Position numbers and translations under genes: made by a program
Virus record (IMG/VR): IMGVR_UViG_3300042868_004419
Location: 1-34,447 of that record
DNA from: a virus
Strand: one strand, 5' to 3'
DNA length: 34,447 nucleotides
The notes under the pieces: generated by a model
What the model saw: only the letters and a program-made list of their open reading frames with translations
The model's database searches: none
What the model was told of the DNA's origin: nothing
Shown: positions 6,962 through 16,112 of the stretch, piece after piece
Numbering within the stretch: position 1 is the first letter of the stretch
Layout: every line of letters begins with the position of its first letter

Positions 6962-8202
6962 TTATCATAATTCGTTCCTTCATCTGCTTTGACAGGGAAT
7001 CCACCTTTTTCCATAATGGTCGGTAGGAGGTTCAAAATTTGTTCCCTTTCGGATGGGTGGGTGTCGATTAAGAACGCATCATATGTGTATAAGATTATTT
7101 TTGATTTCATCCCATCCATAAACTCCAACATCTCTACCATCTTCATATAGTTTATTTCAGTTTCTAATGCTTGTAGAAGATAGTTAAATATTTTTTGTTG
7201 ATTCGGTAATTCGATTCGATTATGATTAATTTCCCTTTTAAATAAAGGTGTCGTTAATTTACCCGAAATTACATACCGTTGATACAAACTTTCAATGTAT
7301 GAATCTACTTTTTGAAAGAACGGTATCCCTCTTGCAAAGTCGTCTAAACCTCCATACAAATACTTAAAGGTTAATCCTTTTGCAGTATCGTAATCACACC
7401 CATAATGGTTTGCAAGGTATTGGTGAGCAGATATACCCGTAGGAAACTTATACCCTATCAACCCCGCGATTAAACGGATGTGATACGATTCATAATCAAA
7501 TCCAATTAAAGTTCCTTCCTCAAATCTACTTATGATAGTTCCCCTACTCCCATCGCCTTTAGGAAGAGCAGAGTAATTTACGTTTAAGTGTCTATTGGAT
7601 GGTCTACCCGTAATGGTATATGGATTGTATTGTGTGTGTACCCTACCCTCATTGATGTATCTATAATCGAAGCTAAATCTATCAATAAAATTTTCCACTT
7701 CGACTTGAACCCCCGCCCCTTCCACTTTTCCTAATAGAGAGATTGAATCCGAATACTTACGATACCAATCCTTTATCTCAAAACCTTCAGGTATTGATTT
7801 TAAGAGTTCGTACCACTTCATAAGAGGAATACAGTCGTTGTTGAAAAGATAATCATTTCTATACCCCTTAAAAAGAGTTTCTACAAAATCATTAAATACA
7901 AAAGGTTTACCTACTGATTCAAAATATACCCACTCATAATCAAGTCCGTTTGATTGGATATATCGGTTTCCTAATACTAATGTGTTTGGATTGCAGAGTT
8001 TAGATATTGGGAATGGTGTAACGGAATCTGCATCGATGTGTTGGAAATTTAAAATAAAATCCGTATCTTTGGTTTTTATATATACAAATGAAATTGGAAA
8101 CATTGATTGATGTCCCCTTTGAGAACTCCATACAGGAACTATCAGTAAAATCTCCTCTGGATTTAGTAAGTGTAAATCTTTATCTGTTTCAATTATATTC
8201 AT
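6943..8202 (-). CDS. Compact family-A DNA polymerase-like protein
   Basis: 419 aa with the ordered landmarks of a Pol I-type palm. TGRPSN (198-203) and NVNYSALPK correspond to the TGR..S..PNLQ.IP segment. Motif A is FDYESYHIRL with Asp236. Motif B is TAKGLTFKYLYGG with Lys275, Phe279 and Tyr283 aligned to the RR..K...FG..YG helix. LPNQQKIFNYLLQALE resembles the downstream Q-helix, and motif C is YTYDAFLID with Asp375. The two catalytic Asp are kept, but the motif A Glu is His, the first motif B Arg is Tyr and motif C HDE is YDA. The protein is far shorter than T7 or Pol I enzymes and shows no clear 3'-5' exonuclease signature. Activity could be real, specialised or lost. T4 itself uses a family-B polymerase. 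Confidence 0.7.
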   Translation of the reverse strand: MNIIETDKDLHLLNPEEILLIVPVWSSQRGHQSMFPISFVYIKTKDTDFILNFQHIDADSVTPFPISKLCNPNTLVLGNRYIQSNGLDYEWVYFESVGKPFVFNDFVETLFKGYRNDYLFNNDCIPLMKWYELLKSIPEGFEIKDWYRKYSDSISLLGKVEGAGVQVEVENFIDRFSFDYRYINEGRVHTQYNPYTITGRPSNRHLNVNYSALPKGDGSRGTIISRFEEGTLIGFDYESYHIRLIAGLIGYKFPTGISAHQYLANHYGCDYDTAKGLTFKYLYGGLDDFARGIPFFQKVDSYIESLYQRYVISGKLTTPLFKREINHNRIELPNQQKIFNYLLQALETEINYMKMVEMLEFMDGMKSKIILYTYDAFLIDTHPSEREQILNLLPTIMEKGGFPVKADEGTNYDNLVHLQ

Positions 8203-8207
8203 ATCTA

Positions 8208-8238
8208 CAAAGATACAAAAAATAATTCACATTTCAAA
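8208..8238 (-). promoter_or_regulatory. Bacteroidota-type promoter for the polymerase-like gene
   Basis: Coding strand TTTG (8238-8235), 19-nt spacer, TATCTTTG (8215-8208), an exact TAnnTTTG match. Only 5 nt separate it from the ATG at 8202, the same spacing as at 3798, again predicting a leaderless or near-leaderless mRNA. Confidence 0.65.
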
Positions 8239-8240
8239 AT

Positions 8241-8615
8241 TTATTTATGAAATTGTAAAATATTAGGTAAATATAATCCTAAATTTTTTATCTTTTCTGC
8301 ACCCAATCGTATAGATGCAGTATTTGCATTAAATATACCTTTATCCATAACCATACCATTATCATTATATACCATATCTAATGGTCCTGCTATTCTCCAA
8401 TAAATACTTTCAGATAACCAATATGGGTTTTTTAATAATTGTATATAAGTTTTTTCATCTATCTCATATACGAATCCATTTATATCGTTTGCTTTTTGAG
8501 TAAAAAATCTTTCTACAAAACCTTTAGCATAATCGGTTTCCGTTGGCGATGGTACAATCGTCTGTGGTATAAACAATGATGGTAGTTCTCTATCTTTAAT
8601 TAAATCTGTGTACAT
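8241..8615 (-). CDS. Small structural protein downstream of the baseplate hub gene, 124 aa
   Basis: Starts MYTDLIKDRELPSL at 8615, two nt after the stop of the hub-like gene; an ATG further upstream (8663) would overlap that gene and is not preferred. Visible segments are PTETDYAKGFVERFFTQKAN, YEIDEKTYIQLLKNPYW and SIYWRIAGPLDMVYNDNG. The ETDY..G...R.F pattern and the WRI.GPL segment recall small conserved proteins of the tail module in T4-like marine phages. Translational coupling to the hub gene suggests a baseplate role. No enzymatic motif is visible and the exact T4 counterpart is unknown. Confidence 0.55.
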   Translation of the reverse strand: MYTDLIKDRELPSLFIPQTIVPSPTETDYAKGFVERFFTQKANDINGFVYEIDEKTYIQLLKNPYWLSESIYWRIAGPLDMVYNDNGMVMDKGIFNANTASIRLGAEKIKNLGLYLPNILQFHK

Positions 8616-8617
8616 TA

Positions 8618-10876
8618 TTATATTTGTTTTCTTAACCAATCGGCAGTAATTGTAGTTAGCCAACCTTCTGCGTTAATTCCTTGTTGTATTGATGTAATTT
8701 GAAAACATCCGTTTTGATTATATACTTCTGGAACCCCATCTATAAGAAAATAGTCCGCAGTAGCAAGTCCTGATATACCATCAATTGCAATAGTAACAGT
8801 TATACCAGAAACTAAAACTGTATCTGGTGCCGGTGTTTTTACCAAATAATATTTTAATAAAGATTCATCTGTATAGATTAAATTATGTTTGTCATTACCA
8901 ATTTTAAATCTAACAAAGGTTTTATCTAAAGATTCATTAGCTTGTTTTACTTTTTCCGTTTTTGCTTTTTCTTTTGCTACTTTAGCTTCATTCAATTCTT
9001 TATCCGATGGTTTTTTGGCATCTTTTGCATCTTTTGCAGCATCTTCCTGTTTTTTCCTATAAAGTTCTTTTTGTATTTTAACTTCAATCGGATTTATAGA
9101 ATGAAAACCATCTGCATTTTTAAGAGTTTTCATATCTGCATTTTCAGCTAAATTTTGCTTATATCTTAAATTTTCAGATTGTTGAGTACCACTATCCTCC
9201 GTTGCTTCTGAAATTTCTAATTGAGATGCATACAAAGTTTGTCCTGCCATCATATCACTCATTTGAAAATCAAATGAAAATGTTTGTACAATTGAATTTG
9301 TTGGTCCAATTTTAAATCTATATGTAGGAGAGTTTGGTGTTGGAGTAAATACTCTTGGTAATTTTCTATCAATAATTGTTAATCCTTGATTTGAATTTGA
9401 ACTACTATCTGGAGTTGATAATTCAAGATAGGAATACCCATACATACTCATTTGAATTAAAGTTAAAAGTTCGTATAATAAATCTGAATTTTTAATTGAA
9501 TTCTTTTTTAAATCTGCAAATCTTTCATAATTTATAAATACATTTAATAAATTACCAGTATAAGCAGGTAATTCTATGTTAGTTGGGTCTGTTGGTAATT
9601 TAAAATTAGTAATTTTCGCACCACTATCATCCAAAATAAATGAATAACCGTTTATTAAAGATTTTTTTCCATCGGAAACTTTGAATGTTTGTTTTTTTGT
9701 TTTAGGGTCAGTAACTTTTATATGCCCAACTTTAATGTTTCCATCAATATCTACATTTATATCAGGTAATGTTCCGGGAAAAATAACATTTTCGTTAGAT
9801 GACATCATAAATTTTGTGGCAGATACTGGTAACACTTTATTATCACCAACCGTACCACATACTATATTAGGTGAAAGATGTAACGAATTTATAATTTCTA
9901 ATATTAATCTAAACGAAATGTAAGGAGTTTTTGATATTGTGTTATCTTCTGCTTTTTTCTCTTCTATACCCCAATTAAAAAATTCCTTTTCCCATTTTTT
10001 TGTATCTTTAAAAGTTGTCAATAAGTTGGTATCTATATCTTCTGCAATTTTTGTAATATATGATTTTACATCACCTTTTACTACTTTTGCACTTTTTTTA
10101 CCTTCTGATTTTGAAGATTGACTAAGTAATTGAGATGCTAATTCGTTTCCTGCTGATATTTCTAAACTTACATTATATGTTCCATCTGCATCAACCGAAA
10201 ATGAATAAGTTAAAACTTTACCCGTCCAAACGTCATAATTACCCTTTGTATCTTCTAATTTTTTTAAATATGTTTTTTTATTAGCTGCCCATTTTTCCTC
10301 CAATGGAGAATACACATTTGTAAATTCTTCTACAAAAGATTTCCATTTATTTTTTGGAAATAAATTATTTTGAATTTCATTAGTATTGGTAGTTAAATCT
10401 GAATTATTTCCATATTCTAATAACAATTGCATACCTGGTCTTAAAAAAAACATTTCAAACATTTCCAATTGTTTTAGTGAAAATACTTTTATGTTTAATT
10501 TTGCCGTTTTTAATACTGCGTTTTCACCACCATCTTCAATTTGCAAATCAATAATTAAAGGTACTGATAATTTTCTGTTTGATTCACCGATTACTTCAAT
10601 TGCTTTTCCATCTAAATCATATCCTACAATGGTATTACCGGTTTGATATAATTTACCAATATCCGTTGTATTTGATAAAACACACCCATGATATTTTGCA
10701 TTATATTTTTCATCTACAATCATATCTACACTATGTTCGGTAGTTGTTACAACGGCGGGGGATGTTAATATAACAAATGGTTGTGTTTTAATTAATCTAC
10801 CAGGGTTACTAGCTCTTAATTCTAATTCGTTTGTAATCCACTTTTTTATGGGTTGGATATATGGAATTGCGGGCAT
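8618..10876 (-). CDS. Baseplate hub-like protein (gp27/gpD-type), 752 aa
   Basis: Large protein encoded between a gp53-like wedge gene and a small structural gene. The N-terminal half has beta-rich repeats with INIKVFSLKQLEMFEMF-type helices, LRPGMQLLLEYG, and VWTGKVLTYSFSVDADGTYNVSLEISAGNEL (about 213-243), a pattern I associate with tail hub beta-barrels. A Lys/Glu/Ala-rich helical insertion lies at about 590-650. The C-terminus, GCFQITSIQQGINAEGWLTTITADW, matches the (F-x-I/V-T-S-I-x-H.....W-T-T) ending of hub proteins such as T4 gp27 and P2 gpD. Hub proteins join the tail tube to the spike. No lysozyme domain is visible, unlike T4 gp5. Family assignment is by pattern and needs structure comparison. 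Confidence 0.5.
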   Translation of the reverse strand: MPAIPYIQPIKKWITNELELRASNPGRLIKTQPFVILTSPAVVTTTEHSVDMIVDEKYNAKYHGCVLSNTTDIGKLYQTGNTIVGYDLDGKAIEVIGESNRKLSVPLIIDLQIEDGGENAVLKTAKLNIKVFSLKQLEMFEMFFLRPGMQLLLEYGNNSDLTTNTNEIQNNLFPKNKWKSFVEEFTNVYSPLEEKWAANKKTYLKKLEDTKGNYDVWTGKVLTYSFSVDADGTYNVSLEISAGNELASQLLSQSSKSEGKKSAKVVKGDVKSYITKIAEDIDTNLLTTFKDTKKWEKEFFNWGIEEKKAEDNTISKTPYISFRLILEIINSLHLSPNIVCGTVGDNKVLPVSATKFMMSSNENVIFPGTLPDINVDIDGNIKVGHIKVTDPKTKKQTFKVSDGKKSLINGYSFILDDSGAKITNFKLPTDPTNIELPAYTGNLLNVFINYERFADLKKNSIKNSDLLYELLTLIQMSMYGYSYLELSTPDSSSNSNQGLTIIDRKLPRVFTPTPNSPTYRFKIGPTNSIVQTFSFDFQMSDMMAGQTLYASQLEISEATEDSGTQQSENLRYKQNLAENADMKTLKNADGFHSINPIEVKIQKELYRKKQEDAAKDAKDAKKPSDKELNEAKVAKEKAKTEKVKQANESLDKTFVRFKIGNDKHNLIYTDESLLKYYLVKTPAPDTVLVSGITVTIAIDGISGLATADYFLIDGVPEVYNQNGCFQITSIQQGINAEGWLTTITADWLRKQI

Positions 10877-10879
10877 AAC

Positions 10880-11182
10880 TTATTTATTTATCTTGTCAAA
10901 ATCTCTTAAAATAGTTGGTAAATCTGATGGTATTCTTAATTGAAGACCTGGTTCTATATGAAACGAAGCATCGTTTAAATTATTTGCAATTGAAATAACC
11001 CACCAATATGACTTATCTCCATAGTATTTACTTGCCAATATATCCAATCTATCACTTGCTTCCGATATTACATACATATCGTTATCAGTTGCTTTTATTT
11101 TTGGATATATAACAGAACTTAAATACTTTCTTTTAGTATTATCAGTTGTTAATTCGGTTGTATATTGGTATCTACTAGCCAT
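10880..11182 (-). CDS. 53: gp53-like baseplate wedge protein with LysM fold
   Basis: 100 aa. After a short N-terminal arm comes YVISEASDRLDILASKYYGDKSYWWVISIANNLNDASFHIEPGLQLRIPSDL, the (SDRLD-LA-KYYGD---WWVI--AN-----PG--LRIP) pattern of LysM-like tail proteins including T4 gp53. In contractile tails such proteins connect the hub/tube to the wedges. The gene sits 20 nt after the gp48-like gene and 3 nt before the hub-like gene, a compact baseplate operon. Length is shorter than T4 gp53 (about 196 aa), so only the LysM part is kept. Confidence 0.7.
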   Translation of the reverse strand: MASRYQYTTELTTDNTKRKYLSSVIYPKIKATDNDMYVISEASDRLDILASKYYGDKSYWWVISIANNLNDASFHIEPGLQLRIPSDLPTILRDFDKINK

Positions 11183-11202
11183 TTTTATCTATTTACTTAA
11201 TT

Positions 11203-12561
11203 TCATAGTATCCCATGTCCATAATAAGCTGCTATTTCCTCTGAACTCATTTGGGTTTCATCTATTGGTTCAACGCCTATTTGTATTTGTTTATATGTTA
11301 TTTCTCCCGTATCTGATAATGCTTGTAATTCCTCAGGAGATGATGTATCTGGTGCTTTAATTGATTTTTTATCAAATACTCTAGTACCATTAAAATTATA
11401 TTTAAATTCGTTATCTTCTATTTTATGATTTTCTATTATTTTTATTCCAATAGAAACATCCATTACAGATGGGTATAAAGAATTATCACCATCTGATTCA
11501 TTTTTTGGATTAAAATTAGACCAAACAACGTTATCATCTATAGCAAATGATAAACTTTCCATATATCCAAACATATCTTTATATAAATCACCAATTGAAA
11601 ATGTTATTAAATTTGGTGAAAACGCATATTGTGATGTTTGAGAACCGGCATATGTCATTACTGAAATTTTACTATCAGGAAATGTTAATGATTTTAAATA
11701 TTCTATTTTTTTAATCATTGATTGTTTTGAAGAAATATCCATATAGTATAATTTTAAATTGAACTTTACAGAACGTTCAACTCCTTGATACCTATACGTT
11801 TTAAATGGATTTCCAACATATCTAAAATTACTCCATTCTGGTTGTATATCTTCATTTATTCCGGATATTGCTCCTACAAATGGAACTATTGTATTACTAC
11901 CATATTTTTGAAATGTTATTGGAACTTGATTTTGAAAACGATTTTCTTTTATCCAGTCTTGTAGTGCTAAATCTTTTTCAAAATATTGAATATCATTCAA
12001 ATCTTCATTTGACATACTCCAAGTTCTATTTTCAACGGATGTTCTCTGTGTTCCTCTTAAATGTGTTGAAAATGGTTTTTTATTTGTGTAAGCATTTTCA
12101 TTAGATTTATTTTTTAAAGAATCACTCAATTTTGTTAAACCATCTTTACTTCCAAATTTATTTAATCCTTGAATTGCCAAATTAGTTGCAAGACCTATTG
12201 GAGATGAGCCACCTTGTGATAGTGAATTAAGAACTGAATTGGGTGTAGGACTTTGTTTTATAGTATAATCAGTACCCTTTTCTACTACATCTTTTAAACC
12301 TGCTTCTGTGAATGCAGTTAATGTAATTGGTTTACTTAATGGGGTATCTCCTTTAAATATAGTATCCGATGGTCTGTTTGCAACTCCACCAATAGCTCCC
12401 GCTATTTGCCCACCTACTAAATCTGCAACAGTATTGGGAGAAGATGCTAGTAATGCTGCTGCTCTTGGTGGATTAACTAACCCTCTACTATCTATACGAA
12501 TAAGTTCTTTATTGTATAGTTCTTTTTTTCCAGAATCAAAAAGTTCTAATATTGTTGGCAT
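11203..12561 (-). CDS. 48: Baseplate tail-tube cap/junction protein (gp48/gp54-like), 452 aa
   Basis: Begins MPTILELFDSGKKELYNKELIRIDSRGLVNPPRAAALLASSP, with an Arg-Gly-Leu-x-Asn-Pro-Pro segment I associate with gp48-type proteins, followed by a Gly/Ala-rich stretch (VADLVGGQIAGAIGGVAN). The C-terminal half carries RSVKFNLKLYYMD, SLTFPDSK and ITFSIGDLYKDMFGYMESLSFAIDDNVVW, resembling the tube-like domain that polymerises on the baseplate. Such proteins cap the hub and seed tube assembly around the tape measure. Position between the tape-measure and gp53-like genes agrees. An ATATTTAT motif is 20 nt upstream of the start. A gp54-like identity is the main alternative. Confidence 0.6.
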   Translation of the reverse strand: MPTILELFDSGKKELYNKELIRIDSRGLVNPPRAAALLASSPNTVADLVGGQIAGAIGGVANRPSDTIFKGDTPLSKPITLTAFTEAGLKDVVEKGTDYTIKQSPTPNSVLNSLSQGGSSPIGLATNLAIQGLNKFGSKDGLTKLSDSLKNKSNENAYTNKKPFSTHLRGTQRTSVENRTWSMSNEDLNDIQYFEKDLALQDWIKENRFQNQVPITFQKYGSNTIVPFVGAISGINEDIQPEWSNFRYVGNPFKTYRYQGVERSVKFNLKLYYMDISSKQSMIKKIEYLKSLTFPDSKISVMTYAGSQTSQYAFSPNLITFSIGDLYKDMFGYMESLSFAIDDNVVWSNFNPKNESDGDNSLYPSVMDVSIGIKIIENHKIEDNEFKYNFNGTRVFDKKSIKAPDTSSPEELQALSDTGEITYKQIQIGVEPIDETQMSSEEIAAYYGHGIL

Positions 12562-12581
12562 TTATAGTGTATTGATTTACT

Positions 12582-12589
12582 ATAAATAT
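12582..12589 (-). promoter_or_regulatory. Late-promoter-like motif ATATTTAT
   Basis: Lies 21 nt upstream of the gp48-like start, inside the 44-nt gap after the tape-measure gene. No TTG at -33 spacing. Confidence 0.5.
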
Positions 12590-12605
12590 GAGTTATTTAA
12601 ATTTA

Positions 12606-15600
12606 TTACATTCTCGGAGTTCCACCATCTCTTCTATTAACTGCCATTGTTTTTAAACTCGATGCCATTAATTGTTGGTTTAATTTAATTCCATTAACAC
12701 TAAGAACAGGTTTAGAATCAGTTTCCAATAAGATAGCTTCTAATAATGCAGCACTTACACCCATTAGTTGAACCATTTTTATTTGTAATTTTACTTGATA
12801 TTCTGCCGCAGATAACATCCCTGCCGGTACTGATACTCCACCACCCTGTGCTCCAGGTGCTCCAACAACAGTAGTTGTTCCTGCTTTGGCAGGTGTTTTA
12901 GCCGTAGATGGTGCTTTAGCTGCGGGGGCAGATGGGGCAGTCATTGTACCCCAGTTTTGATATAACCCATATGCACCACCTAATACACCACCAACTGCAC
13001 CACCAACAACATTACCAACACCTGGAATAATTGAACCTATCATTGCACCATAACCTGCACCAGATAATGCAGAACTTGCAATATCAGCACCTGCTGCCGT
13101 TTTTTTGTTTCCTTTTGCGGCTTGGTCTTCTCCAAAAGCATTCAACGCCAAACCACCAATAATACCAGGTAATCCACCTTTAAGTAATTTCGCGCCACCT
13201 TTTAATAAATTGGCAGGTTTTAAAGAATTAGTAATCTTTGGTAATAAACTTTTAGCGGAATTAAATATTTTTGACATTTTGCTTCCTCCAGGTCTAGGTC
13301 CACGAGGTCCTTTTGGTCCTCTTGTTTTTCTTGGTTTTTTATTTTTAGAATCAGGTCCATCACTATCCAACATATCTGTAACACTACTATCACCATCCTG
13401 ATTTACTACAAATACTTTCTGAACTCCACCCATTAATTTTTCAATACCCTTTCCTACAATATTACCCCCAATTCCACCGGCAATAGCTGCTAATCCAGTT
13501 CTCCAATTTTCATCAAACATTCGTTCAATACCCAATTTAGCTGCATCCGCTGCATTTTTAATTGCACCTGAACTTGTAATAAATGTATTTTCTTCTAACG
13601 TATTTAATTTTGATTCTGCCATTTGTTGGCCGAGTAAAAACGATTGGTATTTTTGATACGCAGGGGATTTTAAATATGAATTTGTTATTTCATTTTCTAA
13701 TAATGCTTGGTCTTTTTGTTGTTGTAATAAATTCTTTTGATATTGTTTATATCCATCAGATTCCAAATATGCTTTTGTTATTTGACCTGATAATTTAGCA
13801 TCTACAATTGCAGTCTGTGCTTGTATAGATGCCGTTTGTGATGCTAATGTAGATTGTGCAGATTGTGTTGTTTTTAAAAATTCTTTATTACCACCTTTTA
13901 CATTTCCAGTTTGTGCACTTACATCTTTAGCACTACCAGTTGCAATTTTTTGTATTGAATCCAAATCCATTCCACCCAAAGCTTGTGATAATGCTTCTTG
14001 TTGAAACATATTCATCTTTGTTGGGTCTAACCCTTGTGCTTTTATGGATTTTAATGCATCATCGGTTTTACCTTGTGCAAATAGTGCTCTTGCTTCTGAA
14101 AGGTTTACATTTTTACCTAACATTGCAGATAACTCCATTTCTTTTTTGATACTATCTTTGTAGTTCAAAACCATACTCTTACCTGCTTTCGCTATATCGC
14201 CAAATGAAACTCCTAATTGTTGTGCATATGCAACTTGCTTTTGTAATGCAGGACCTGATTTGATTTGGTATCCTAATGCTTCTTTGGATGCTTGTGCAAC
14301 CTCTTCCATATATCCACCCAAATCTATACCCGCAGAATCTGCCATTGCTCGCATACCCTCCGTCATATTTAATGCACTTTCATTTGTAAGTTTGCCCATT
14401 CTTTTAAAGAACGACATCATACCTGATATATTTTCAGAAGATTGTCCCGTTCTTTTTTCTAATACCGCCATATCAGCTGCTACATCGGAAGTTACTTTAG
14501 TACCCAATGCTTTTGTTGCAGTTGTTAAAGAAGCGGCTACATTTTCTGCACCAACACCTGCTAATTGCATTTGTGCTGCACCATACCCAATTGAACCTAT
14601 ACCTTTACCATAAAGTGCAGTTTTAGCAGCTGCTTTGAATTCGGCTGCACCCGTTTGTAATTGTGCTGAAAATTGTATTGCTGCTCTTTGAGATGAATGT
14701 GCAGCTTCAATAGTTAATCGATTTACCTCATTGGCAGTATCTATACTATTTTGATTTACTTCTAAACCTATTTGTTTACCTATGAATCCCTTTTTCTGTT
14801 CAAGTTTATTAAGTTCACCATAAGTATTTATATTATTTTGCTTTGTTTCTAAATCTGCTCTTTGGGTTATAAACCCACGTTTATTAGCAAGTTTTAAAAC
14901 TTCTCTTTGACCATCGATTAGATTTTGTTTTGCATCGTTTAATGCTTTAGTACCTGCTTCCGTTTCCGCACCAAAATATTTCATTGATAATGCGCCCGCA
15001 GCTGCTCCTAAAGCAGTCATTGCTAATCTTGCACCTTCGGCATTTTTTTCAACTACATTTTTAAGAACACCTCCAAATTCTTGCATTAATGGAACACCCG
15101 ATGAACCTACATGGTCTATTGCTGCATTTAATAATCCTGCTTTTTTAGCAGTTTTATCATATGCCTTTTCAACGGATTTCATTTCTGAACCCATATCTTT
15201 AAATACTTGCAATAAATCTTCGGTTTCTTTAGTGTTGAGTTGAGATGATTTTAACATCCTATCAAATCCAACACGCATTTCTTTTAGTTTTTTATTAGCT
15301 TGCTCTTGGGTCATTACACCATCTTTAACATCTTGATGGTATTGTGCAGCTAAACTTTGAAAATCTCCCCACATTTTGGAAAGTTTTCCAGTAGCAGTTA
15401 CTTGTTCTTCTGTTAAACCTTTTGCTTCTTTTAAACCATTATTTATAAGTTCTTGTATAGCTAATTGACCTTTTAATTTTTTTTGAGCTTGCTCATATAA
15501 TCTATCATTTTCTTCTAATCCTACAGTTGTTTTGGCAAAAGCACTTTCTAAACCAGCGGTTGCCTGGTCTTTTTGTGCTTTAACTGAATTTTTAGTTGCT

Positions 15601-15626
15601 AATTTGGGTTTTTTTGGAGCAGCCAT
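12606..15626 (-). CDS. Tail tape-measure protein, 1006 aa
   Basis: Longest protein of the tail module, placed after the tube and hub-assembly genes, as tape measures are. The sequence is Ala/Gln/Lys-rich and strongly helical, with repeated segments of the type KNNINTYGELNKLEQKKGF / KQIGLEVNQNSIDTANEVNRL (about 260-300) and (ITNSYLKSPAYQKYQ / ITKAYLESDGYKQYQ, about 610-660). A hydrophobic glycine-zipper region (about 815-890; SALSGAGYGAMIGSIIPGVGNVVGGAVGGVLGG) is typical of segments that enter the membrane during DNA ejection. By the usual 1.5 Å per residue rule the tail would be about 150 nm, longer than T4's. Start at 15626, 10 nt after the preceding gene. Confidence 0.8.
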   Translation of the reverse strand: MAAPKKPKLATKNSVKAQKDQATAGLESAFAKTTVGLEENDRLYEQAQKKLKGQLAIQELINNGLKEAKGLTEEQVTATGKLSKMWGDFQSLAAQYHQDVKDGVMTQEQANKKLKEMRVGFDRMLKSSQLNTKETEDLLQVFKDMGSEMKSVEKAYDKTAKKAGLLNAAIDHVGSSGVPLMQEFGGVLKNVVEKNAEGARLAMTALGAAAGALSMKYFGAETEAGTKALNDAKQNLIDGQREVLKLANKRGFITQRADLETKQNNINTYGELNKLEQKKGFIGKQIGLEVNQNSIDTANEVNRLTIEAAHSSQRAAIQFSAQLQTGAAEFKAAAKTALYGKGIGSIGYGAAQMQLAGVGAENVAASLTTATKALGTKVTSDVAADMAVLEKRTGQSSENISGMMSFFKRMGKLTNESALNMTEGMRAMADSAGIDLGGYMEEVAQASKEALGYQIKSGPALQKQVAYAQQLGVSFGDIAKAGKSMVLNYKDSIKKEMELSAMLGKNVNLSEARALFAQGKTDDALKSIKAQGLDPTKMNMFQQEALSQALGGMDLDSIQKIATGSAKDVSAQTGNVKGGNKEFLKTTQSAQSTLASQTASIQAQTAIVDAKLSGQITKAYLESDGYKQYQKNLLQQQKDQALLENEITNSYLKSPAYQKYQSFLLGQQMAESKLNTLEENTFITSSGAIKNAADAAKLGIERMFDENWRTGLAAIAGGIGGNIVGKGIEKLMGGVQKVFVVNQDGDSSVTDMLDSDGPDSKNKKPRKTRGPKGPRGPRPGGSKMSKIFNSAKSLLPKITNSLKPANLLKGGAKLLKGGLPGIIGGLALNAFGEDQAAKGNKKTAAGADIASSALSGAGYGAMIGSIIPGVGNVVGGAVGGVLGGAYGLYQNWGTMTAPSAPAAKAPSTAKTPAKAGTTTVVGAPGAQGGGVSVPAGMLSAAEYQVKLQIKMVQLMGVSAALLEAILLETDSKPVLSVNGIKLNQQLMASSLKTMAVNRRDGGTPRM

Positions 15627-15636
15627 TTATTATATA

Positions 15637-15882
15637 TTAACTATATTTTTTAATTACCGCATCAATCTCTGTTGTATCAAGATTTCTGTTTTTTGCCATA
15701 GCTTTAGCTGAAGCTAAAACTTTATTCATATCGTTATCCCATCCAGACCATATATCTGCCAGTTCCGGGTCTTTATCTCTTAAACGAGATAACCATCCAG
15801 ATTCTTTATTTTGTGATTTTGCTTTTAAAAATAAATTGAAAAATTTATCTAAAACTCCTTCTGATAATACTCTTTTGGACAT
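15637..15882 (-). CDS. Small tail-module protein, 81 aa
   Basis: MSKRVLSEGVLDKFFNLFLKAKSQNKES is an amphipathic N-terminal helix; the rest (DPELADIWSGWDNDMNKVLASAKAMAKN) is helical and charged. The N-terminal pattern, a basic helix with EG(V/I)LD-FF, resembles small conserved proteins found next to tail genes in T4-like marine phages. Role unknown; location directly before the tape-measure gene suggests a tail-assembly chaperone or minor virion protein. An ATATTTAT motif lies 29 nt upstream and overlaps the stop of the preceding gene. Confidence 0.55.
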   Translation of the reverse strand: MSKRVLSEGVLDKFFNLFLKAKSQNKESGWLSRLRDKDPELADIWSGWDNDMNKVLASAKAMAKNRNLDTTEIDAVIKKYS

Positions 15883-15910
15883 AATCGTATTTTTAATTTA
15901 TATTACTCAT

Positions 15911-15918
15911 ATAAATAT
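15911..15918 (-). promoter_or_regulatory. Late-promoter-like motif ATATTTAT
   Basis: Overlaps the TGA stop of the 64-aa gene and lies 29 nt upstream of the start at 15882. Confidence 0.45.
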
Positions 15919-16112
15919 CATCTTCTTTTAGTTTTAGATGAATTATTTGTATTAGATGGTTTAGATTTTTCAATATTCTCTCTTTCTTCCTCTTTTACTT
16001 TTAATAATTCTTTCCAATAGAACTGACGGAGTTTAGTTGACATGAAATATAAATCATGCCAATTAAACCCACCATTTGCATAATAAACCATTTGAAAAAT
16101 AGTTTCATGCAA
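15918..16112 (-). CDS. Small tail-assembly protein, probably reached by frameshift from the gp26-like gene
   Basis: 64 codons counted from TTG at 16112-16110; there is no usable ATG at the 5' end. The product (HETIFQMVYYANGGFNWHDLYFM, STKLRQFYWKELLKVKEEEREN, basic Ser/Asn tail KTKRR) has the helical, charged look of tail-assembly chaperone extensions and of small hub-assembly proteins in T4-like phages. The frame continues open upstream to 16148, across the stop of the gp26-like gene and through a run of seven T, in the +1 frame. Either TTG initiation or a +1/-2 shift in the T run can express it; the shift would add 73 residues to the gp26-like protein. No Shine-Dalgarno precedes the TTG. Confidence 0.6.
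   Translation of the reverse strand: MHETIFQMVYYANGGFNWHDLYFMSTKLRQFYWKELLKVKEEERENIEKSKPSNTNNSSKTKRR

Noticed and set aside
6906-7004. N-terminal extension of the 149-aa protein
   Set aside because: It overlaps the polymerase-like gene and precedes the promoter; the conserved module begins at 6905.
13105-13401. Plus-strand frames opposite the tape measure, fibre and sheath genes
   Set aside because: They are complements of Ala/Gly/Ser-rich coding sequence, with no family resemblance or plausible start context.
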